IMG/VR virus record: IMGVR_UViG_3300045738_001654
Location: 1 to 20,223 of that record
Length of the DNA stretch: 20,223 nt
Strand: one strand, 5' to 3'
Source of the DNA: a virus
The notes below the pieces were generated by a model. The model worked only from the letters and a program-made list of their open reading frames with translations, did no database searches and was not told the DNA's origin. The stretch's first letter is position 1. The number at the start of each line of letters is the position of its first letter. A program made the position numbers and the translations under genes. Of this stretch, positions 1-6,181 are shown in pieces.

Positions 1-191
1 GCATTGCCATAGTAATTAACTATGAGTCCTTTTTTATTCTTGTATCCAAGATGGGCTGTCCCTTTGATTTGGAAGCAAGCCAACTTCCACCCTACTCTTC
101 TTCGGTTATCTTGGGAAACCTTGTTGCTGTGTACTCAACAGGAGAAAGGATTTTCACCTTTCGGAGAAACTTCCATAGAACAGCTTGACTG
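1..191 (-). other. minus-strand stretch of uncertain coding status
   Basis: The minus strand is purine-rich here, like the coding strand elsewhere in the window, so any gene is probably on the minus strand. Two frames look protein-like. One, from a CTG or TTG codon near 211-225 down to a TAG at 94-92, reads LIKIPVDSQAVLWKFLRKVK and continues to TEEE. The other is in phase with the upstream 192-602 gene, carries one in-frame TGA (137-135), and is open to the window edge with a GWKLACFQIKGTAHLGY stretch. Neither has a convincing ATG with a ribosome binding site. I cannot choose between a short gene with an unusual start, a decayed gene, or a partial gene continuing beyond position 1. Confidence 0.3.
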
Positions 192-602
192 TCAACAGGA
201 ATCTTTATCAGCCATCGTTTGGGCAACAAAACACAGTGACTTTATGTCCTGTTCTTTCAGGCAAGAGGGATCGCATTTATAGTTTTGCATAAAATTTTCT
301 GAACCGAGACACTCTACGAAAGTATTTATGATCATTGAGATTTCCAATGCGGTTGAGTGGGTGATACACACTTCTTGGTCAGATTCATCGAGCTTTCTTT
401 TTAATACCCAAATTTCCGAGTCTTCGGATTTCGATATCATACCTGTCTCTTCTAGGCTTTTTAGGGCTAATCTTATTGAGCATGTATCTTTTTTTTCACT
501 GTCGCTAATTGGTATGATTTTTTTAAAGTCTTTTTCCATAGAAAAATAATCATGATCCGAAAACCATTTCCATAAAGACATTGATGATTCAAATACTGTC
601 AT
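192..602 (-). CDS. hypothetical phage protein, possible winged-helix
   Basis: A 136-residue soluble protein and the only convincing minus-strand gene. It opens with MTVFESSMSLWKWFSDHDYF and has a helical middle (SIRLALKSLEETGMI) followed by a strand-like WVLKRKL, the order expected of a small winged-helix domain; that is inference from pattern only. I have the impression of similar small proteins in marine phages, but no function is known to me. The ATG at 602-600 has no Shine-Dalgarno; a promoter-like TTGCTT-N17-TATTGT lies just upstream on the minus strand. It is divergent from the gene at 682. Confidence 0.7.
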   Translation of the reverse strand: MTVFESSMSLWKWFSDHDYFSMEKDFKKIIPISDSEKKDTCSIRLALKSLEETGMISKSEDSEIWVLKRKLDESDQEVCITHSTALEISMIINTFVECLGSENFMQNYKCDPSCLKEQDIKSLCFVAQTMADKDSC

Positions 603-681
603 TTTTTTTACAATAGATTAAAATTGATAAAAAAGCAAAAAAAACTTGCTTCTTTATTTTTTTTACGTATTATCAGGGCGC
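603..681. promoter_or_regulatory. divergent promoter region with back-to-back -35 elements
   Basis: On the + strand, TTGCTT (646-651), a 16-nt spacer and TATTAT (668-673) resemble a sigma-70 promoter; the -10 box ends 8 nt before the ATG at 682. On the minus strand, TTGCTT (638-633), a 17-nt spacer and TATTGT (615-610) point the other way, ending 7 nt before the ATG at 602. The two TTGCTT elements form a 6-bp inverted repeat. If both promoters are used at normal spacing, both mRNAs would be leaderless or nearly so. The inverted repeat with flanking A and T runs could instead be a weak terminator-like hairpin. Confidence 0.4.
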
Positions 682-963
682 ATGAAGAAACAAAAATCAA
701 AATCAAAATCAAAATCGAAAAAAAGAGGTAGGCCATCGGTGTCTGTCACTTGGCCGAGCGAAGAGTTTACCGCGAGAGATGTCGTAGACTCTTTGAAAGA
801 GGCCACTCTGACGCCTACTGCAATAAGGGTTAAAATTAGGAGTGCCGTCAAGAACGGTGTGCTGGAAAGGGTAGGGAAAAAATCAGACTCAGTAGGTAGA
901 CCCCTATATACTTACCGAAAACTGAAGGAAAAGAAGACGACAAGCACAGGGTTGCCCAACTAA
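682..963 (+). CDS. small basic DNA-binding-like protein, AT-hook plus winged-helix-like
   Basis: About 93 residues from the ATG at 682, preferred over one at 646 because AGGG lies just upstream and the earlier codons fall in the promoter-like region. The N-terminus is a lysine/serine run encoded by a hexanucleotide repeat, followed by KKRGRPSV, which matches the AT-hook core (RGRP) that binds the minor groove of AT-rich DNA. The rest (FTARDVVDSL, TAIRVKIRSAVKNGVLERVG, GRPLYTYR) has helix-helix-hairpin spacing as in small winged-helix domains and ends in a second GRP. Likely role: DNA binding, perhaps gene regulation or nucleoid organisation; this is inference. A terminator follows within 20 nt. 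Confidence 0.75.
   Translation: MKKQKSKSKSKSKKRGRPSVSVTWPSEEFTARDVVDSLKEATLTPTAIRVKIRSAVKNGVLERVGKKSDSVGRPLYTYRKLKEKKTTSTGLPN
693..716 (+). repeat. hexanucleotide tandem repeat (AAAATC)x4
   Basis: Four perfect AAAATC units in tandem encode alternating Lys-Ser near the N-terminus of the gene at 682. Because the unit is six bases, slippage would lengthen or shorten the basic tail by two residues without shifting the frame. Confidence 0.9.
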
Positions 964-978
964 CCTCAGTAAACCAAC

Positions 979-1008
979 AAGCCAGCGGGATTTTTCTCGC
1001 TGGTTTTT
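979..1008 (+). terminator. rho-independent terminator
   Basis: Arms CCAGCGGGA (982-990) and TCTCGCTGG (995-1003) form a 9-bp stem with one G-U pair and a TTTT loop, followed by five T (1004-1008). It ends the 682 gene. Unusually, the next start codon (1011) follows the T run almost directly. Confidence 0.85.
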
Positions 1009-1010
1009 CT

Positions 1011-1424
1011 ATGAATATAGAGGTACAAAAACTTTCTAAGGAAGCTATAGATCCGGTTGAGTGTGATGATTGTTCTTATTATATCCTTGCGAAATCAGGA
1101 GATAGGATTGATCCTTTCGAAAGAAAAGCTATCACAACAGATTTGCAATTTGCAATGCCAGAGGGAGTAGTTGCTCATGTTGTTCCGATTTTAGAACTAT
1201 ATTATCACAAGGGGCTTTATGTTTTGGAAACAATATACAGCAGCAAAGAACCAATTATGCTTTGCCTGATGAACATGAGCTTGCCTGATCAACTATACGT
1301 AACAGATAAATCAGCCCTAACCGCTTCTTATTATTTTGGCTCTATGAATTCTTTTCATTTTAACAGAGGAGATAGATTAGCAAAAATAATCTTCCACAAA
1401 ACAGAAAAAATTAAACATGATTGA
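1011..1424 (+). CDS. dUTPase-fold protein, catalytic motifs missing
   Basis: The 137-residue protein follows the trimeric dUTPase/dCTP deaminase layout: a first conserved segment (residues 18-27), ERKAITTDLQFAMPEGVVAHV (37-57) aligning with the family's 'P.G....TG...A.P.GY.A.V' strand region, and FNRGDRLAKIIFHK (117-130) aligning with the terminal 'RGDRIAQLVI'. The functional motifs are degenerate. AGYDL is replaced by CSYYI, PRSGLA by VPILELYY (58-65), and the segment with the uracil-binding Asp/Tyr by LETIYSSKEP. It is therefore unlikely to hydrolyse dUTP and may be a structural or regulatory relative. The start abuts a terminator and has no Shine-Dalgarno. The C-terminus overlaps the next gene by 8 nt. 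Confidence 0.65.
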   Translation: MNIEVQKLSKEAIDPVECDDCSYYILAKSGDRIDPFERKAITTDLQFAMPEGVVAHVVPILELYYHKGLYVLETIYSSKEPIMLCLMNMSLPDQLYVTDKSALTASYYFGSMNSFHFNRGDRLAKIIFHKTEKIKHD

Positions 1425-1779
1425 ACCGCTAGTATTATCTTCCCTTTGGGTGGTGTTTGTTTTGATTGGCTGGTTTGAAACGAATGCTTTTGAATATTAT
1501 GCTAGATATTTTAATTTTGGACACTGGACAAGGCTTCACGAGTATGATGAAGAAGATCCCGATAGAATAATGGATTATCTATCTTTTATTAGGGCAAAAT
1601 ATTCTTCTAACTCTTTTATGGTTGCCTTGATTACTTGTCCCGTTTGTTTGAGTGTCTGGCTCTGCGTGATAAGTTCTATTGTTTTTTCTGTGCTCTATTA
1701 CTTTCCGATAGTGTATTTACTCTCTCTGGTGGTGTATTTATCAGTGAAGAGAGGGTTTTTTGAAGACGTTAGATTATAG
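1417..1779 (+). CDS. small membrane protein with CPVC motif, DUF1360-like
   Basis: A 120-residue protein with hydrophobic segments at about residues 5-20, 68-90 and 92-110. Between them lies a polar, acidic region (HEYDEEDPDRIMDYLSF). The TCPVCLSVW motif (Cys74, Cys77, Trp81) at the start of the second segment resembles the CPxCxxxW signature of DUF1360 membrane proteins, found in phages and bacteria. The cysteine pair could form a disulphide or bind metal. Function unknown; topology suggests inner membrane. It overlaps the preceding gene by 8 nt and the following one by 20 nt, so it is probably co-transcribed with the AcpS/ACP operon. Confidence 0.75.
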   Translation: MIEPLVLSSLWVVFVLIGWFETNAFEYYARYFNFGHWTRLHEYDEEDPDRIMDYLSFIRAKYSSNSFMVALITCPVCLSVWLCVISSIVFSVLYYFPIVYLLSLVVYLSVKRGFFEDVRL

Positions 1780-2029
1780 AAATTTTGTTTCTTTTCTGGA
1801 AAGTGATGATGATTTAAAAGGATTTGCTTTCGTGAAAATGGCCTTCCTATTGAAACAGGATGCAAAAAATTGTTGCAAATGCCAAAGGGCAGAGAAAGTA
1901 CACGCCTTTAAACATTGGGTTGGTGAGGTACGAAATTCTCTTCTCCAAGAAGAAAAAAATTTAATACTCGAAAAAATAGGTGAGAATTTTATTGTGGATA
2001 TGGATGGAAACAATATATTAGAGGTATGA
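1760..2029 (+). CDS. hypothetical protein with CCxC cluster
   Basis: An 89-residue soluble protein that I do not recognise. It begins with TTG at 1760, supported by a GAGG five bases upstream. The N-terminal half is hydrophobic-helical (GFAFVKMAFLLKQ) and is followed by a Cys38-Cys39-x-Cys41 cluster, then a charged helical stretch (LLQEEKNLILEKIGENF). The cysteines hint at a metal site but no second half-site is visible. Its stop overlaps the AcpS start as ATGA, which implies translational coupling. Confidence 0.7.
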   Translation: MKTLDYRNFVSFLESDDDLKGFAFVKMAFLLKQDAKNCCKCQRAEKVHAFKHWVGEVRNSLLQEEKNLILEKIGENFIVDMDGNNILEV

Positions 2030-2403
2030 TAGTTGGAATTGGGACTGACATTGTAAGCTTAAAAAAGCTAAAACAGGTTATTGATAGGCATGGAGATCGT
2101 TTTTTTGAAAAAATATTAACGAAAAAAGAAAGGGATCGTTGGAGTTCTCTTCAATTTGTCGGCGGAAGATTTGCAGCAAAAGAGGCCATCATAAAATGTT
2201 TGAGTGATTTTCTGGATGTTCCCGTTCCTTTTAATGAGATAGAAATCAATAATGACGAAAAGGGTAAGCCTTCGGTCAATTTTTTATCTCCGCAAGTAAA
2301 ATATCAGAGCGGCATTGGTAGCAAATTCAAATTTTGGATAAGTATTTCTCATTCCGGAGAATACGCTTCTGCGACTGCCATTTTAGAAAAAAATGATAAA
2401 TAG
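2026..2403 (+). CDS. acpS: holo-[acyl-carrier-protein] synthase
   Basis: A 125-residue protein of normal AcpS length. It transfers 4'-phosphopantetheine from coenzyme A to the active serine of acyl carrier protein. The signatures are clear: VGIGTDIV at residues 3-10, with the Mg-binding Asp8; FEKILTKKE (27-35); and GRFAAKEA (47-54), with the second metal ligand Glu53. KFWISISHSGEYASATAI near the C-terminus matches the conserved 'vSiSHs..yA.A.av' strand. GAGG upstream serves as Shine-Dalgarno. It sits two genes ahead of an acyl carrier protein, so the pair likely forms a self-sufficient carrier-activation module. A trimer in the cytoplasm is expected from the family. Confidence 0.93.
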   Translation: MIVGIGTDIVSLKKLKQVIDRHGDRFFEKILTKKERDRWSSLQFVGGRFAAKEAIIKCLSDFLDVPVPFNEIEINNDEKGKPSVNFLSPQVKYQSGIGSKFKFWISISHSGEYASATAILEKNDK

Positions 2404-2623
2404 GGAAACAATTAGTTCTCTGACAGACATGGAATTATGTGCCTTATTATACATTATAAAAAAATTTGGTCCAAAAAGAGGTTTTCCTATTGACTCTGAT
2501 GTGTTATCATTTTACAAGGTTGAATTCATTCACCACATCTTAAAGATGGGGAAAGAAAAAATAAGGCCAGAGCATAAAGAATTTTACAAACGATTAGCCT
2601 CCAAATTTGGACTAGAGCTATGA
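2393..2623 (+). CDS. hypothetical protein between AcpS and ACP
   Basis: A 76-residue, mostly helical, charged protein that I do not recognise (TDMELCALLYIIKKFGPKRG, HHILKMGKEKIRPEHKEFYKR). It starts inside the end of acpS (11-nt overlap) and its stop overlaps the ACP start as ATGA, so the three are translated as one coupled unit. That position makes a role with the carrier protein plausible, but nothing in the sequence shows one. Confidence 0.75.
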   Translation: MINRETISSLTDMELCALLYIIKKFGPKRGFPIDSDVLSFYKVEFIHHILKMGKEKIRPEHKEFYKRLASKFGLEL

Positions 2624-2868
2624 CAAAAGAAGAAGTTTACAAGAATGTAATCGAAGAAATTGAGGATACCTCTGTCGTCGAGGGTATAGAAGTGACCCTT
2701 GATTCTAAACTTGAAGAGCTAGAGATAGATTCCCTAGATGCCATAGATATGATTATTTTCATGGAAGACAAATATAAAATAAAAATTGATAATTACCAAT
2801 TGAACTTAAAGGAAATTACGACAGTAAGAGAATTTGCTGACTTTGTTTATAGCAAAATGGAAAAATAA
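2620..2868 (+). CDS. acpP: acyl carrier protein
   Basis: An 82-residue acidic protein of typical ACP length. The phosphopantetheine attachment motif is DSLDAIDMI, with Ser38 as the modified residue, after a helix I region rich in Glu and the usual 'L..L.iDSLD' approach (LEELEIDSLD). Helix II/III sequence continues with FMEDKYKIKI and ends TVREFADFVYSKME, matching the family's 'T..d....I'. It would carry acyl groups as thioesters in the cytoplasm once modified by the AcpS encoded two genes upstream. No acyltransferase, ketosynthase or thioesterase is seen in the window, so the substrate and partner are unknown. Confidence 0.93.
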   Translation: MTKEEVYKNVIEEIEDTSVVEGIEVTLDSKLEELEIDSLDAIDMIIFMEDKYKIKIDNYQLNLKEITTVREFADFVYSKMEK

Positions 2869-2888
2869 TTAAGAAAATTTCTGAATGT

Positions 2889-3185
2889 ATGGCGAAAACC
2901 AAAACACAAAAACAAACGACGGCTTGTACAGAAGTGCAAGGAAAATCCAAAGCCAGTTCATTATTTGAACCTAAAACTCTATATGCGAGAATTGCTCTCA
3001 TGTTGGTGGCTTTTAACATCCTGTTCATTGGGTATGCTACCTATAAGATTACCAATGTACAGGGAAGTAGCTCGGAAAATGTGACAATTGAAACAGTTAC
3101 AACTACTGAGCCTACCAAGGGATCTACTGAGGTCAAGCCCCTTGATTCTCGAAAACAGTCCGAGGAGGTGGATAACCGGAAGTAG
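2889..3185 (+). CDS. single-pass membrane protein
   Basis: A 98-residue protein with a basic, Thr/Lys-rich N-terminus (MAKTKTQKQTT), one hydrophobic segment at about residues 34-52 (RIALMLVAFNILFIGYA), and a hydrophilic, Ser/Thr/Glu-rich tail of about 45 residues. The positive-inside rule puts the tail in the periplasm. It looks like the phage lysis-associated or inner-membrane anchor type of small protein, but no family is recognised. It is last in the operon; a strong terminator begins 14 nt after the stop. Confidence 0.7.
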   Translation: MAKTKTQKQTTACTEVQGKSKASSLFEPKTLYARIALMLVAFNILFIGYATYKITNVQGSSSENVTIETVTTTEPTKGSTEVKPLDSRKQSEEVDNRK

Positions 3186-3198
3186 ACTCCGATATATC

Positions 3199-3240
3199 AA
3201 GGCCCTCGTCGGGTACTACGGCGAGGAGCCTTTTTTATTT
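3199..3240 (+). terminator. strong rho-independent terminator
   Basis: Arms GGCCCTCGTCG (3201-3211) and CGGCGAGGAGCC (3219-3230) form 11 pairs with one bulged A and a 7-nt loop. A6 T T T... read as TTTTTTATTT follows directly (3231-3240). It ends the AcpS/ACP operon, yet the next start codon is at 3243, immediately after the T tract, repeating the arrangement seen at 979-1011. Confidence 0.88.
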
Positions 3241-3242
3241 TT

Positions 3243-4121
3243 ATGGAACCAAAACACCATATAGCATTTATTGATAGACTAAGAATAGGCATTGTCGGCA
3301 ACGGTTATGTCGGAGGCGCGACTGCTCTCCTAGAGAATGCGAAAACTAGAATTTACGTATATGATACTAATGAGTCTAAATGTGTTCCGGAGGGGCTTGA
3401 TTTTGAGGATCTTAGTTTATGTAATGTAGTTTTCATTTGTGTCCCAACGCCAAGTAAACCAGATGGTGAATGTCATACGAATATTGTATCTGATGTTATC
3501 GAGAGGTTAAAATCTTTCGATGAATGCCCCTATATAGTAGTTAAATCTACTGTTCCAGTTGGATTTTGTGAGGAACATGGGGTTAATTTTATGCCAGAGT
3601 TCCTAACTGAAAAAAATTGGAGAAACGATTTTTGTGGAAATGAGGATTGGATTTTTGGAAGCAACGATCCAGAAGATAAACACTTACCCCAAATTATAAA
3701 GCATTTGTTTAAAAATGCTCACAAAGAAAAGAAAATAAAACGCCCCCCTTCTATTTATTTCACAGATACAAAAACAGCAGAACTTTGCAAACACGCGAGA
3801 AATTGTTTTTTAGCAACCAAAGTTTCTTTTTTCAATGAAATATATAGTTTTTGCGAAAAGAATGACATAACCTTTGAAGCGGTAAGAGAATTAGTTTGTT
3901 TGGATTCCAGAATTGGAGAAAGTCATACTAAAGTTCCCGGACATGACGGGAAAAGGGGATTCGGGGGAACGTGTTTTCCAAAAGACATGGGCTCCTTGGT
4001 TAACCAGTTTAAAAAGAATGGCACTCCCAGCCATATCTTAGATGCTGCGATTAATAGAAATGTGTCCATAGATAGACCTGAAAAAGATTGGCTTGAGGAT
4101 AGGGGCCGCGCAGTAGTGTAG
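3243..4121 (+). CDS. short nucleotide-sugar (UDP-glucose type) dehydrogenase
   Basis: A 292-residue NAD-dependent enzyme of the UDP-glucose/GDP-mannose dehydrogenase family, which oxidises the sugar C6 alcohol to a carboxylate in two steps. The Rossmann motif is GIVGNGYVGGA (16-26). Then come VFICVPTPSKPDG (63-75), KSTVPVG (101-107), EFLTEKNW (119-126), KHARNCFLATKVSFFNE (183-199, with catalytic-type Lys183 and Asn187) and GFGGTCFPKD (239-248), with the thiohemiacetal cysteine Cys244. It is much shorter than typical ~400-residue bacterial enzymes because the C-terminal nucleotide-binding domain is missing, a form seen in phages. A likely role is making uronic-acid precursors for surface or DNA glycosylation; this is inference. 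Confidence 0.88.
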   Translation: MEPKHHIAFIDRLRIGIVGNGYVGGATALLENAKTRIYVYDTNESKCVPEGLDFEDLSLCNVVFICVPTPSKPDGECHTNIVSDVIERLKSFDECPYIVVKSTVPVGFCEEHGVNFMPEFLTEKNWRNDFCGNEDWIFGSNDPEDKHLPQIIKHLFKNAHKEKKIKRPPSIYFTDTKTAELCKHARNCFLATKVSFFNEIYSFCEKNDITFEAVRELVCLDSRIGESHTKVPGHDGKRGFGGTCFPKDMGSLVNQFKKNGTPSHILDAAINRNVSIDRPEKDWLEDRGRAVV

Positions 4122-4122
4122 T

Positions 4123-4199
4123 GCGCTCATAGCTCAGTTGGATAGAGCACGAGTCTTCTAAACTTGGGGTCGGGGGTTCGAGTCCCTCTGAGCGTACCA
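4123..4199 (+). tRNA. tRNA-Arg (anticodon TCT)
   Basis: Full cloverleaf with encoded CCA. Acceptor GCGCTCA/TGAGCGT (4123-4129 with 4189-4195, first pair G-U), D-arm GCTC/GAGC, anticodon stem CGAGT/ACTTG around the loop CTTCTAA (anticodon TCT), T-arm GGGGG/CCCTC around TTCGAGT, discriminator A and CCA 4197-4199. It reads AGA/AGG, which are the dominant arginine codons in the neighbouring AT-rich genes, so it probably supplements host decoding. It begins one base after the dehydrogenase stop. Confidence 0.95.
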
Positions 4200-4201
4200 T
4201 T

Positions 4202-4828
4202 ATGACTTTAAAGGAGAAAATTTTAAAATTAAGAGAAAAGGACTATTCCTATAATCAGATCTCTAAGGAATTACAGTGCTCGAAAAGCATAATATCGTTT
4301 CATTGTTCCCCATCGTATAGAAAAAAATCTGATGAGTCACACAAAAGATACTGTAAGACTGAATCGGGGGTATTATCTAAAAAACTTGAGACATTTAAGA
4401 ATCAGCCTGAGAGAAGAAAAAAAAGTAGGAAATTTAAAAAAAGAAAACGAAAAAGAGGAAAACGAGAAAAAGACAAGTCGAGCCCATTGACTAGAAAATT
4501 GCATAATTTTAAAAGGAGAGACAAAAGAGGCTATTCGAAAGTAGGGAGAATGAAAAAAAACTATGGAATAAACGACGTAAAAGAAAAAATAGGAGAGGAA
4601 CCCTATTGTTATTTAACTGGCAGGGTCATAGACATTCAGAATAGAAGTGAATTTCATTTCGATCATATTATGCCAGTTTCGAAGGGCGGGTCAAATGATT
4701 TGTACAATCTTGGAATTACCTGTAAGGAAGCGAATCAAGCAAAAGCAAATCTAACTACAGGTGAATTTGTTAGTTTGTGTGCTGAAATTTTGATGCATCA
4801 CGGCTACAAAGTAGAACCCCCAAAATAA
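4202..4828 (+). CDS. HNH endonuclease with N-terminal helix-turn-helix
   Basis: A 208-residue protein in three parts. Residues 1-35 resemble a resolvase/sigma-type helix-turn-helix (YNQISKELQCSKSIISFH). Residues 40-125 form a very basic linker rich in Lys/Arg, suited to DNA contact. The C-terminal HNH nuclease (about 134-190) has CYLTG (Cys136), FDHIMPVSKGG with catalytic-type His155, and NDLYNLGITCKEANQAKAN carrying the Asn ligands. HTH plus HNH is typical of free-standing phage homing endonucleases, and lying 2 nt after a tRNA gene fits a mobile insertion. No intron is visible in the tRNA. A packaging or defence nuclease is an alternative. Confidence 0.85.
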   Translation: MTLKEKILKLREKDYSYNQISKELQCSKSIISFHCSPSYRKKSDESHKRYCKTESGVLSKKLETFKNQPERRKKSRKFKKRKRKRGKREKDKSSPLTRKLHNFKRRDKRGYSKVGRMKKNYGINDVKEKIGEEPYCYLTGRVIDIQNRSEFHFDHIMPVSKGGSNDLYNLGITCKEANQAKANLTTGEFVSLCAEILMHHGYKVEPPK

Positions 4829-4838
4829 AAATTAATTT

Positions 4839-4934
4839 ATGGCAACCAAGGGTAAAATACCGTGTAAAAAAACAATGGAGGGACTCATACACCACCATGA
4901 AGCGGGATCATCAAAAACGTATTCGGAGGGTTGA
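4839..4934 (+). CDS. possible 31-residue peptide
   Basis: A short frame, MATKGKIPCKKTMEGLIHHH to a TGA at 4932, overlaps the next gene by 38 nt in another frame. It has no clear ribosome binding site. An internal GGAGGG (about 4876-4881) may act for the downstream ATG at 4897 instead. It may be a leader or not a gene at all. Confidence 0.3.
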   Translation: MATKGKIPCKKTMEGLIHHHEAGSSKTYSEG

Positions 4935-5142
4935 AAAACACTCGTGCGATTCCTCAGTTCCTTGCTCTATGTCTTCCGATGGTAACCACTGGGATACTCA
5001 CAAACTGTATCAGTGTAACTATAATCCTTTTGATGTCGAATGGATAAAATTTTTTAATCCAGTAGAAGGTCGTGATCAAATCATATTTCTTTACAGGGAC
5101 AAAGAAACCAAAAAAATTGTAAAGCACAGAATACTAAGATAA
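4897..5142 (+). CDS. hypothetical protein, 81 residues
   Basis: A small soluble protein that I do not recognise. The first 15 residues are strongly basic (MKRDHQKRIRRVEKH). Three cysteines lie in two groups (Cys17, Cys23, and Cys39 in YQCNY), and the end is strand-rich (DQIIFLYRDKETKKIVKHRI). GGAGGG sits about 16 nt upstream of the ATG, farther than usual. It is followed by an AT-rich gap with promoter-like sequence. Confidence 0.6.
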   Translation: MKRDHQKRIRRVEKHSCDSSVPCSMSSDGNHWDTHKLYQCNYNPFDVEWIKFFNPVEGRDQIIFLYRDKETKKIVKHRILR

Positions 5143-5236
5143 TCGAGTTACACTTGTTTAATTAAGTTCTAAATTGTTATTTTTGGGTGTTTGACTTTGC
5201 TATATTTCTAATAAGGGTGTAAATTATATTAGATTT
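5143..5236 (+). promoter_or_regulatory. AT-rich upstream region of the protease gene, promoter-like
   Basis: It contains TTGACTTT (5191-5198) and, 27 nt after the first T, TGTAAAT (5218-5224), then TATATT (5225-5230) six bases before the ATG. A similar TGACT/AGACT...GTGTAAAAT arrangement occurs at 7803-7836, and TTGACTTT recurs at 11610. The spacing is longer than for a standard sigma-70 promoter, so a phage-modified promoter class is possible but unproven. Confidence 0.35.
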
Positions 5237-6178
5237 ATGAAAAATTTTATCCTTGCCTTGTTAGTGGCGTCATTTTCTTCATTTGGCGCTGAAAAGAAAC
5301 AAACTACGGCAGAACACCTCCAGAATGTGTCTGTTACAATACGAGCCGAGGGCGGGTGGTCTGCTGCTGAAGGAAGCGGGGTTATATTTACCCGAAAAGA
5401 TTCGAAGGGTAATCTTGTAAATTTTGTTTGGACCGCCGCTCATGTCGTAGATAATCTTCGTCTTGAGAAGCGTGTTTTAATTGACGGCACGTACAAAACA
5501 ATTGTGCATTTTAAAGACGCATTAATTGTAAAGGAGATTAGACAAAATGGAAGAACTGTTGGTCGTCTCCAAATGGATGCCGAAGTTCTAAAGTATAGTG
5601 AGAGTAAAGATGGTCACGATCTTGCGCTACTTCGTGTCCGTAAACTCAATTTTGTTACTGATAGCGTAATATTTTACCTTGATAAAGATGACATCCCTCC
5701 CCTTGGCACAGACCTTCTACACGTTGGTTCCCTGCTCGGCCAAATGGGCGCAAATAGTATGACAGATGGAATCTATTCACAGCATGGCAGAATTTTAAAA
5801 GATTTAAATAAGCATATCTTCGACCAGACGACTTGTACAGCTTTCCCCGGCTCTAGCGGAGGTGGTGTGTATCTAAAATCTGACGCCAGATATGTAGGGA
5901 TGTTGGTTCGTGGAGCAGGAGAAGGGTTTAATTTAATCGTACCTGTTCGCAGGATGGTTGAGTATTGCCAAGAGCATAAAATCATGTGGGCGCTAGATAA
6001 GAATGTAGCAATGCCTACCAATGAGGAATTGAAAAAGATGCCTATCGAAAGTACGCCAAAAGAAAAAGATGACGATAAGGGTGACGCAAAAAGGAAAATG
6101 GCGGAGAAGATGTTTCCCTTTATGATTCGCATAACTTATCCTGACGTATTGATTATCAAAGAAAAAGTGAAGGAATAA
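5237..6178 (+). CDS. exported trypsin-like serine protease
   Basis: A 313-residue protein with a signal peptide (KNFILALLVASFSSFGA, cleavage likely after Ala18), so it acts in the periplasm or outside. The trypsin/HtrA-like fold is shown by a complete catalytic triad in the expected order: His69 in WTAAHVV, Asp128 in GHDLALLRV, Ser207 in FPGSSGGGVYL. SGVIFTR and GMLVRG fit the flanking strands. There is no PDZ domain; the C-terminal 55 residues are charged and low-complexity (KEKDDDKGDAKRK), then a short hydrophobic strand. Substrate unknown; processing of host envelope or virion proteins is possible. No Shine-Dalgarno is seen; the next gene follows 3 nt after the stop. Confidence 0.88.
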   Translation: MKNFILALLVASFSSFGAEKKQTTAEHLQNVSVTIRAEGGWSAAEGSGVIFTRKDSKGNLVNFVWTAAHVVDNLRLEKRVLIDGTYKTIVHFKDALIVKEIRQNGRTVGRLQMDAEVLKYSESKDGHDLALLRVRKLNFVTDSVIFYLDKDDIPPLGTDLLHVGSLLGQMGANSMTDGIYSQHGRILKDLNKHIFDQTTCTAFPGSSGGGVYLKSDARYVGMLVRGAGEGFNLIVPVRRMVEYCQEHKIMWALDKNVAMPTNEELKKMPIESTPKEKDDDKGDAKRKMAEKMFPFMIRITYPDVLIIKEKVKE

Positions 6179-6181
6179 AAA

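Noticed and set aside
22-282. + strand open frame of 86 residues
   Set aside because: Pyrimidine-rich on this strand, low-information translation, opposite a better minus-strand gene; treated as a shadow.
1-602. TGA recoding or selenocysteine, because the 192-602 frame continues in phase through two TGA codons
   Set aside because: Many genes here end in TGA at clean junctions, and the 136-residue protein looks complete at its stop.
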